From positions 1 to 5,913 of the forward strand of contig CAXYVC010000144.1 of the NCBI GenBank assembly GCA_964292295.1: a stretch of 5,913 bases of DNA, given 5' to 3'. This document shows positions 1-5,473 of this stretch, piece after piece. Position 1 is the first letter of the stretch. Every line of letters begins with the position of its first letter. Origin of the DNA: CAXYVC01 sp964292295. GTDB lineage: Bacteria; Acidobacteriota; Holophagae; Holophagales; Holophagaceae. A model generated the notes under the pieces. That model saw nothing but the letters and a program-made list of their open reading frames with translations. It was not told where the DNA came from and made no database searches. A program made the translations under genes and the position numbers.

Positions 1-699
1 GCGGCGGGGTGGCTGCTGGTAGCGGTGGCCCCACGCGGCCAGGAAGCCCTGCAGGGTGCCGTCGCCCGGATCGGCCACCGGGGTGGGGTCGGGCTTCAGA
101 CTGAGGGTCTCCAGGTCGAGCTTCTCGGTGCGCGCGCGCTGCTCCAGGTTCAGCCAGGCCTCGTCCACGGGCACCTGGGCGGCGGACTGGGTCAGCAGCT
201 TCTGGATCAGGAGCTGGCGGTGGAGGTCCACCTCGAGCTCCTTCAGGCTGGTGGGGTTGTCCATCTGGCGGAGGATCTGGTTCAGTTCGGCGGCGGGCTT
301 CAGGCTGCCGTCCGCCTGGACGAACTCCGGCTGGCGCTTCAGCATCCCCGTGAGGGCCTGGGCCAGCTCCTGCTCGGTCACTACCACGCCGTGGCGCTCC
401 GCCAGTTCCTCCATGAGCTTGCTCTGCACGAGCTGGCTCAGGGCCTGGGACTGCAGGAAGGGCAGCATGCGCTCCAGGTCGGCACCCTTGCCCACGCGGC
501 GGGCCATGTTGCCCACGAGGGTCTGCACGTCGCGGTTCAGGATGTCGTGGCCGTACACCCGCGCGGCCACGTTGTCCGGGGCCTCCGGGTGCCCCGTGGA
601 GGGCGCGAGGTAGGCCACCATGCCCAGGAGCACGACCAGCATGACCACGGTCATGGGCATCTGGTTGCCTTTGAACACCTGTCGGAAGTTGCGGATCAT
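1..699 (-). CDS. PpiD/SurA-type membrane-anchored periplasmic chaperone, N-terminal part (3' end off window)
   Basis: No stop codon is reached before the left edge, so 233 codons are visible and the C-terminus is missing. Residues 1-13 are short and basic (MIRNFRQVFKGNQ). Residues 16-32 are one hydrophobic helix (MTVVMLVVLLGMVAYLA) with no lipobox or obvious cleavage site, so a signal anchor with the rest in the periplasm is likely, as in PpiD. Residues ~43-185 match the SurA_N/PpiD chaperone pattern: an AARVYGHDI strand, a helix ending SQLVQSKLMEELAERHGV, then VTEQELAQAL, PEFVQADGSL and a helix rich in L and Q. In this family a parvulin prolyl-isomerase domain normally follows; it would lie off the window, so catalytic activity cannot be judged. 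The start is supported by GGAG (complement of 705-708) 5 nt before the ATG. The exact subfamily (PpiD, SurA, PrsA-like) is inferred. Confidence 0.82.
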   Translation of the reverse strand, partial: MIRNFRQVFKGNQMPMTVVMLVVLLGMVAYLAPSTGHPEAPDNVAARVYGHDILNRDVQTLVGNMARRVGKGADLERMLPFLQSQALSQLVQSKLMEELAERHGVVVTEQELAQALTGMLKRQPEFVQADGSLKPAAELNQILRQMDNPTSLKELEVDLHRQLLIQKLLTQSAAQVPVDEAWLNLEQRARTEKLDLETLSLKPDPTPVADPGDGTLQGFLAAWGHRYQQPPRR

Positions 700-838
700 G
701 CGTGCTCCGGAGTGCGGATGGAACCACGGACGGCGAAGGGCGCGGAAGGGGCTCGGGTGCCGGATCTGCCGTGGGCTTCGAACCTCCTAGGGTATCAAAG
801 GCCGTGGAGCCGTACTACACTGAAAGACCGAGGATTCC
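700..838. promoter_or_regulatory. Divergent intergenic region between the chaperone gene and def-fmt
   Basis: This 139-nt gap lies between two genes that point away from each other, so it must hold promoters for both unless each is read through from elsewhere. The stretch 785-836 is the most AT-rich part. For def, a weak sigma70-like -10 (TACACT, 816-821) can be proposed, with only a poor -35 match (TATCAA, 793-798) at a 17-nt spacer. For the minus-strand gene, TTGATA (complement near 793-798) resembles a -35 but has no good -10 downstream. GAGGA (830-834) is the likely def ribosome binding site. No riboswitch or strong hairpin is apparent. The promoter function of the region is inferred from gene layout; the individual boxes are tentative. 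Confidence 0.45.
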
Positions 839-1342
839 ATGGCCGCACGACCCGTCCTGACCTGGGGCGACCCCCGACTGAAGCAGAACAGCGCCGACAT
901 TGGTGAATGGACGCCCGAGCTGGAGACCCTCGTGGCGGACATGTTCGAGACCATGGCCGTGGAGGAGGGCGTAGGCCTCGCGGCGCCCCAGGTGGGCGTG
1001 AACCTGAACCTGGTGGTGATCGACGTGAGCGCCGGGCAGGACCTGGCCCAGCGCCTGGTCCTCATCAACCCGGAGATCCTGCGCAGCGAGGGCAGCCAGG
1101 TCGGGCCCGAGGGGTGCCTTTCCGTGCCGGGCATCCAGGAGCTGGTGGAGCGCCCCCAGAAGGTCTGGGTGAGGAACCGGCGCCGGGACGGCTCCTGGGA
1201 GGAGCTGGAAGGGGAGGACCTGCTGGCGCGGGCCTTCTGCCACGAGATCGACCATCTCCGGGGGCGCCTCTTCGTTGAGCTCTTCGGTCCCGTGAAGCGC
1301 CAGCTCATCCAGCGGAAGTACCAGAAGCAGCGCCGAGGCTAG
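839..1342 (+). CDS. def: Peptide deformylase
   Basis: Removes the N-formyl group from the initiator methionine of nascent proteins at the ribosome, using a metal (Fe2+ or Zn2+) centre. All three family motifs are intact: motif 1 GVGLAAPQ (residues 44-51, with the oxyanion Gln51), motif 2 EGCLS (91-95, metal ligand Cys93) and motif 3 HEIDH (135-139, metal ligands His135 and His139, catalytic Glu136). The length of 167 residues is normal for a bacterial deformylase. The start fits the family N-terminus (RPVLTWGDPRL resembling the usual RpIl.ypDprL), and GAGGA lies 4 nt upstream. Downstream fmt begins 4 nt after the stop, the classic def-fmt operon. The motif-3 tail reads HLRGRLF where HLxGvLF is usual, a minor variation. 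Nothing suggests loss of function. Confidence 0.97.
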   Translation: MAARPVLTWGDPRLKQNSADIGEWTPELETLVADMFETMAVEEGVGLAAPQVGVNLNLVVIDVSAGQDLAQRLVLINPEILRSEGSQVGPEGCLSVPGIQELVERPQKVWVRNRRRDGSWEELEGEDLLARAFCHEIDHLRGRLFVELFGPVKRQLIQRKYQKQRRG

Positions 1343-1346
1343 GTCC

Positions 1347-2273
1347 ATGGCGCGCATCGCCTTCCTGGGAACCCCCGCCGTGGCGGTGCCCGTGCTGCGC
1401 ACCCTGGCGGAGCTGCGCCCCGTCGCGGCCGTCTTCTGCAATCCGGACCGTCCCGCCGGGCGCGGGCGCCACCTGGAGGCGCCTCCGGTCAAGCAGGCCG
1501 CTCTGGAGCTGGGCCTTCCGCTGCATCAGCCCATCAGCTGGAGGGCGCCGGAGACCCGGGCCCTCTGGGAAGGGCTCGGCATCGACCTGGCGGTGGTGGT
1601 GGCCTACGGCCACCTGCTGCCGCCCTGGATGCTCGACAGCCTGCCGCTGGGCGCCTGGAACCTGCACTTCTCCCTGCTGCCCCGCTGGCGCGGCGCGGCC
1701 CCCGTGAACCACGCGATCCTCGCGGGCGACGCAGAGACGGGCGTGAGCCTCATGCGCATCACGCCGGGTCTGGATGCCGGCCCCGTGCTGGCCGCCGCCC
1801 GCCGCCCCATCGGGCCGGAGGACACCGCGGAGGGCCTGCTGGCCGCGTTGGCGGGAGACGCCGCCGCCCTGCTGGAGGCCCACCTGGGCGTGATCGAGGC
1901 GGGCCAGGCCGCGCCCCGGCCCCAGGACGAGGCGGGCGTTACCCTCGCCTCCAAGCTGGACCGCGGCCTCGCGCCCCTGGATTTGCATAGGCCCGCCGCC
2001 GCGCTCCATCGCCAGGTGCGGGCCCTGCAGCCCTGGCCGGGCAGCGAGCTCGCCTTCGAGGGCGCCGCGCTGAAAGTCTGCGGGGTGGGGGGCCTGAAGG
2101 CGGGCGAGGCACCGGGCACGCTCCGCTGGGGGCGCGAGGGCGTATGGCTCAGCGCGGGCGACGGGCAGGCACTGGAACTGACGCGGCTCCAGCGCCCCGG
2201 CAAGCCCGTGCAGCCGGCCCTCCAGGCCCTCCAGCCCTGGGGGCCCCAGGGCTGGCGGAACCTGCTGGACTAA
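1347..2273 (+). CDS. fmt: Methionyl-tRNA(fMet) formyltransferase
   Basis: Transfers a formyl group from 10-formyltetrahydrofolate to methionyl-initiator tRNA. The N-terminal Rossmann-type domain starts at once with ARIAFLGTP (2-10). Residues 32-48 (NPDRPAGRGRHLEAPPV) correspond to the conserved basic loop that in E. coli Fmt contacts the tRNA acceptor stem. The formyltransferase signature NLHFSLLPRWRGAAPVN spans 105-121. The catalytic triad equivalents are Asn105, His107 and Asp143 (in GLDAGPVL). A smaller C-terminal domain (about 203-305) contains the typical RALQPWPGS. The length of 308 is close to the 315 of E. coli Fmt. The start lies 4 nt after the def stop, with GAGG (1335-1338) inside the end of def as ribosome binding site, which suggests translational coupling. 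Its stop is only 4 nt from the end of the convergent TPR gene, and its last codons form a strong palindrome. Confidence 0.97.
   Translation: MARIAFLGTPAVAVPVLRTLAELRPVAAVFCNPDRPAGRGRHLEAPPVKQAALELGLPLHQPISWRAPETRALWEGLGIDLAVVVAYGHLLPPWMLDSLPLGAWNLHFSLLPRWRGAAPVNHAILAGDAETGVSLMRITPGLDAGPVLAAARRPIGPEDTAEGLLAALAGDAAALLEAHLGVIEAGQAAPRPQDEAGVTLASKLDRGLAPLDLHRPAAALHRQVRALQPWPGSELAFEGAALKVCGVGGLKAGEAPGTLRWGREGVWLSAGDGQALELTRLQRPGKPVQPALQALQPWGPQGWRNLLD
2231..2255. terminator. 25-nt palindrome at convergent gene ends, possible bidirectional hairpin
   Basis: The arms CCAGCCCTGG (2231-2240) and CCAGGGCTGG (2246-2255) are perfect 10-bp reverse complements around a 5-nt GGGCC loop. One or two more G-C pairs can form inside the loop. 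The element lies within the last codons of fmt, 15 nt before its stop, and 22 nt past the stop of the minus-strand TPR gene, so it would fold in both transcripts. No T-run follows on either strand, so it is not a canonical intrinsic terminator. It could pause polymerase, protect 3' ends or aid factor-dependent termination. It could also be a by-product of codon choice: a GCCCTCCAG tandem duplication (2217-2234, encoding ALQALQ) overlaps its left arm. The structure is seen directly; the function is inferred. Confidence 0.4.
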
Positions 2274-2277
2274 GCTC

Positions 2278-4983
2278 CTACAGCTTCCGGGCCACGTCCC
2301 GGTATTCGGGGTCCAGGGCCTGGACCTGCCGGAAGGCTTCCCGGGCCTCTTCGGGGCGTCCCATCTGGAGGAGGATTTCCCCCAGGTCGTACTGGAGGCC
2401 GATGGCGTCCTCCGGCGGGAAGCCAGGGGCCTCGATGCCCTGGTGCAGCCAGGCGACCGCGGCCTCCAGGTTGCCCTGGCTCTGCTCGCAGATGCTGAGC
2501 ATGGAGCAGCACTCCAGGGTGCGCTCGGGGTCCCGCATGGCCTTCTTGAACTCCTCCATGGCGGGCTCGATGAGCATCATCTCCTTGTAGGCGATGCCCA
2601 GGTTGTAGTGGGTGTCGAAGTCGTCCCCGCGGACCTGCTGCTCCACCCCGTCCCGGAAGGCGCTGAAGAGCTCCTCCACGCTCTGGATCTTCTCCACCAC
2701 GTTGGTGGCGTCGTGCATCTCCTCGCCCTCGCCTTCGCTCTCGCCCAGGGCGCCGCCGAGGACGTCCGTGAGGTCGAAGAAGGTGTGGGAGAAGTCCTGG
2801 TCCTCCGCAGCCGCCGCCGGGCGGGCCTGGTGGCCCAGCTGGCGCAGGCGCTGCTCCGCCCGCTCCATGCGCTCCCGGAGCTCGGGGTGCTCCGGCCAGC
2901 GGTTCAGGGCGTTCTCGAGCTCGATCTTGGCTTCCTCGGCGCTCCCGTAGTCGAGCTGGAAGTCGATGTCCGACAGCAGGGAGGCCAGCTCCTCGTCCAG
3001 GGGCGCCGGTGCGGGAGGCGGGGGCAGGGGGATGGGGGTGGGAAGCGGGCTTCCGAGGGGGGCGGGGATGGCGGCCGGGACCACGGGGGCCTTGCCCTCC
3101 GCGAAGGGCAGGGGTTCCAGCTCCAGGGGCTCCAGCTCGGGCAGCTCGGCGCCGCCGAGATCCTCCACGCCCAGCTCCGCGGCCCCCAGCTCGCCGGCAT
3201 CCAGGGCCAGGGGGATCGTGGGCAGGGCCGCCGGAAGTGGGGGCGGAGGCGGGGGAAGGGGGCGCTGGGCCGAGGTGCCCGCGGCGGTCTCGTCCAGGGC
3301 GATGAGGATGTCCAGGTCGTCCAGGCCCTCGGGCAGCTCGGCGGCGGGGACGGGCAGGGGCACCGCAGGGGGGGGCGGGACCGGGAGGCCTGCGCCGAGA
3401 GGGATGACGGGGATGCGCTCCTCCGCGGCGGGCATGGGCGCGGGGGCCGCGGGGCGGGGGGCGCCCGCGTCCGGAAGGCCCCACATGCGGCGGTGCATCC
3501 GTGTGGAGCCGGGGAAGAGCCTTTCCGCCTGGTCCAGCAGGGCGCTGGCCAGGTCGCCCCGGTTCAGCTGGACGAGCTTTTCGGCGTGCTTGAGGTAGTG
3601 CTGCTGGACGGCGGCCAGGCGGCCGCTGGCCTTGATGATTTCGGCCATGCGCTCCAGGGCGTCCATGGCGTAGGGATCCTCTTCGAGGATCTGCTGGTAG
3701 ATCTCGCTGGCCCGGTCGGGGAAGCGGCTGCGCTCGTAGTCCTCGGCCTGCTTGCGCATCTGGTCGAGGCGGAAGCGCCGGTGCAGGTCCACGTCCGTGG
3801 CTTCGGTGCGAGGCGGGGGCGCCGGCGTGGGGGCGGGAACGTCCGTGGCCCGGAAGCGCTCCTCCGTCACGCCCAGGGCGTTCAGGATGCGCCCGATCTC
3901 GGAGACCTGGGCCTCGTCGTCGGCGTCCTGGGCCAGTGCGAAGGCCTGCTGGAGGGCCTGGATGCGCTCCTCCTTCTGGCCGCTCTGGTGGGCCATCTCG
4001 GCCATGAGCAGCCACCCCTCCAGGGTGGGGGCCAGCAGGAGCACCGTGCGCAGGGCCTGGCCGGCGCGCTCGCCGGCGCCGCGCCGGGCGAAGTCCTGGG
4101 CGATGGGCCGGAAGAGGCGCAGGGCATCCGCCGCGCGCGACGCCCGCACCAGCTCCTTCATGGCCCGTTCGCAGACGGCGAGGGCCTTCTCGGGGAGCTG
4201 GGGCACCTGGCCCAGGGCCTCCAGGGCCTGGTCGGGCTGGTGGCGCTGGATCTCCACCTCCGCCAGGGCCTCCAGGAGCTCGGGGCTGCGGGGGTTGGCC
4301 TCCCCGCCCTCCCGCAGCACGCGGGCGGCCTCGTCCAGGTTCTTCTGCACCACGCAGAGGCGCGACCAGGTGAGGAAGACCTGGGGGGTGCTGGTCATGG
4401 CGCGGGCCCGCTCCATGACCTGGGTGGCCTCGGCGTGCATGCCCTCCATGGCCAGGGTTTCCGCCACCTCCAGGTAGATGGCGGCGGCCTTGTCCTTCAT
4501 GCCCTCCTTGTTGTAGAGGTCCGCGAGCTTGACCTTGTTCTTCAGGTTCTTCGGGTCCAGCTCCACCACCTTGCCGAACTCGGTCAGGGCGCGCTTGAGG
4601 AGGCCCTTCTTCGTGAAGGCGTCCGCCATCTGGATGTGGATCTGCATCGCCTCCTTGATGAGGTTCGTCTGGCGGTACAGTTCGGCCAGGCGGGTGGCGG
4701 CATCCTCGTCCTCGGGGGCGTGGCGGTGCGCCTTCTTGAAGACGGCCGCGGCGCGGCTGCTGAAGCCCTCGCGCTCGTAGCCAGCGGCCGCGCGCTTGAA
4801 CATGTCGACCGCCTCGGGCACCCGCTGGATCTGCAGGTAGGCGTCCCCGATGCGGTTCATCATGGCGTGGTCGCGGGGGTTGTCCTCGAGGAGCTTCAGC
4901 AGCTCGTCGATGGCGCGCTCCACCTTGCCGGCGGCCATGTGGGCATCGGCTTGTCTCTGGATCTTGCTGCGGTCGATGGCCAT
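2278..4983 (-). CDS. Large multi-block TPR protein with Pro-rich and acidic linkers, function unknown
   Basis: A 901-residue protein with no signal peptide or membrane helix, so probably cytoplasmic. Block 1 (about 6-375) is a run of TPR-like helix pairs, for example residues 39-72 (MMNRIGDAYLQIQRVPEAVD, then MFKRAAAGYE) and 128-160 (ALTEFGKVVELDP, then VKLADLYNKEG). A short Pro/Thr linker follows (380-397), then a second block (about 401-498). Residues 503-661 are Pro/Ala-rich and probably disordered. They include six consecutive prolines (577-582) and a Leu/Glu-rich stretch (598-627). Residues 662-713 form a FimV-like helical segment, followed by an acidic linker (about 725-760). The C-terminal TPR block (about 765-901) contains THYNLGIAYKEM and ends DPEYRDVARKL. 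The start has GAGG (complement of 4989-4992) 5 nt before the ATG. It is the last gene after DUF58 and cdd. Such proteins usually act as assembly scaffolds; the partner and pathway are not visible here. Confidence 0.9.
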   Translation of the reverse strand: MAIDRSKIQRQADAHMAAGKVERAIDELLKLLEDNPRDHAMMNRIGDAYLQIQRVPEAVDMFKRAAAGYEREGFSSRAAAVFKKAHRHAPEDEDAATRLAELYRQTNLIKEAMQIHIQMADAFTKKGLLKRALTEFGKVVELDPKNLKNKVKLADLYNKEGMKDKAAAIYLEVAETLAMEGMHAEATQVMERARAMTSTPQVFLTWSRLCVVQKNLDEAARVLREGGEANPRSPELLEALAEVEIQRHQPDQALEALGQVPQLPEKALAVCERAMKELVRASRAADALRLFRPIAQDFARRGAGERAGQALRTVLLLAPTLEGWLLMAEMAHQSGQKEERIQALQQAFALAQDADDEAQVSEIGRILNALGVTEERFRATDVPAPTPAPPPRTEATDVDLHRRFRLDQMRKQAEDYERSRFPDRASEIYQQILEEDPYAMDALERMAEIIKASGRLAAVQQHYLKHAEKLVQLNRGDLASALLDQAERLFPGSTRMHRRMWGLPDAGAPRPAAPAPMPAAEERIPVIPLGAGLPVPPPPAVPLPVPAAELPEGLDDLDILIALDETAAGTSAQRPLPPPPPPLPAALPTIPLALDAGELGAAELGVEDLGGAELPELEPLELEPLPFAEGKAPVVPAAIPAPLGSPLPTPIPLPPPPAPAPLDEELASLLSDIDFQLDYGSAEEAKIELENALNRWPEHPELRERMERAEQRLRQLGHQARPAAAAEDQDFSHTFFDLTDVLGGALGESEGEGEEMHDATNVVEKIQSVEELFSAFRDGVEQQVRGDDFDTHYNLGIAYKEMMLIEPAMEEFKKAMRDPERTLECCSMLSICEQSQGNLEAAVAWLHQGIEAPGFPPEDAIGLQYDLGEILLQMGRPEEAREAFRQVQALDPEYRDVARKL
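3103..3192 (-). repeat. Degenerate Leu/Glu-rich short repeat inside the TPR protein linker
   Basis: Residues 598-627 of the TPR protein are built from repeated short units of the type AEL-G and ELEPL: ELGAAELG, VEDLGGAEL, PELEPL, ELEPLP. At DNA level the last part repeats CTCCAGGGGCTCCAGCTCGG-like units on the plus strand. This is low-complexity coding sequence, not a mobile repeat. Such stretches can change length by slippage, and here they sit in a linker presumed to be disordered. Confidence 0.5.
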
Positions 4984-5025
4984 GCTTGCCTCGGGAAGAT
5001 GCCGCGGGATCGGGATGTCGATGCT

Positions 5026-5454
5026 TCAGGGCCGGGGCAGGAAGTCCCGGCCGGTGAAGGCGTGGGGTAGGAGCGCCTCCATGTGGTGCAGGGCCCTCCC
5101 GTGGCGGTTGGCGAGGAGGACGGGGGCCTGCTCGGCGAACTCGGCGATCACCTGACGGCAGGCGCCGCAGGGGGGCGTGAGCTTTTCGGCTTCCGTGACC
5201 ACCACCAGGGCCACCAGGTCGCCGGGCTTCATGCCCGAGGCCACGGCGGAGCCGGTGGCGGGGCGCTCGGCGCAGAGGGGGAGGGGGTAGGAGGCGTTCT
5301 CGTTGTTGCAGCCCGCCACCACGGCCCCGTCCCGGCGCAGCAGGGCCGCGCCCACGCGGAAGCCGGAGTAGGGCGCGTAGGCGTTGTCCCGGGCGGCCCA
5401 GGCGGCTGCGAGCAGGGGGGCCCAGTCGGGCGAATCGGGTCGGGTGAAGTCCAT
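5026..5454 (-). CDS. cdd: Cytidine deaminase, small homotetrameric class
   Basis: Hydrolytic deamination of cytidine and deoxycytidine to uridine and deoxyuridine in pyrimidine salvage, in the cytoplasm. The 142 residues fit the short tetrameric class. Visible family features are AYAPYSGFRVGAALL (25-39, substrate-stacking Phe32), GCNNENASY (48-56, ribose-binding Asn50 and Glu52), CAER (61-64, zinc ligand Cys61 and proton-shuttling Glu63), PCGACRQVI (95-103, zinc ligands Cys96 and Cys99) and LLPHAF near the C-terminus. The roles are assigned by alignment from memory to the Bacillus subtilis enzyme. Residue 65 after CAER is Pro, where B. subtilis has Thr. The start has GAGG (complement of 5460-5463) 5 nt upstream. 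It begins 19 nt after the DUF58 stop and ends 42 nt before the TPR gene, so co-transcription is likely. Confidence 0.96.
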   Translation of the reverse strand: MDFTRPDSPDWAPLLAAAWAARDNAYAPYSGFRVGAALLRRDGAVVAGCNNENASYPLPLCAERPATGSAVASGMKPGDLVALVVVTEAEKLTPPCGACRQVIAEFAEQAPVLLANRHGRALHHMEALLPHAFTGRDFLPRP

Positions 5455-5473
5455 GTCTGCCTCGTGCGTGGTC

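Noticed and set aside
724..774. Inverted repeat CCACGG/CCGTGG in the divergent region as an operator
   Set aside because: The arms are only 6 bp with about 39 nt between them, which is expected by chance in such GC-rich sequence.
783..788. A perfect AGGAGG on the minus strand in the divergent region, as a ribosome site for a small upstream ORF
   Set aside because: No ATG, GTG or TTG lies at a suitable distance downstream on that strand.
25..906. A 293-codon plus-strand open frame antisense to the chaperone gene and running into def
   Set aside because: Low-complexity L/G/H/V-rich product. The opposite strand encodes a coherent PpiD/SurA-type protein with a membrane anchor and a good ribosome binding site.
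815..1492. Minus-strand open frames overlapping def
   Set aside because: def carries all three deformylase motifs on the plus strand; the antisense products show no recognisable domain.
2270..4015. A 581-codon minus-strand frame within the TPR gene
   Set aside because: It is a shifted frame of the TPR gene, with a Pro/Gly/Arg-rich product typical of out-of-frame reading of GC-rich DNA. I saw no sign that the TPR gene is frameshifted.
2443..5070. An 875-codon open frame on the plus strand across nearly the whole TPR gene
   Set aside because: It is antisense to a gene with clear TPR structure. Its translation is a G/L/V/H/Q-rich string without domains, the usual shadow of high-GC codon use with few stops on the opposite strand.
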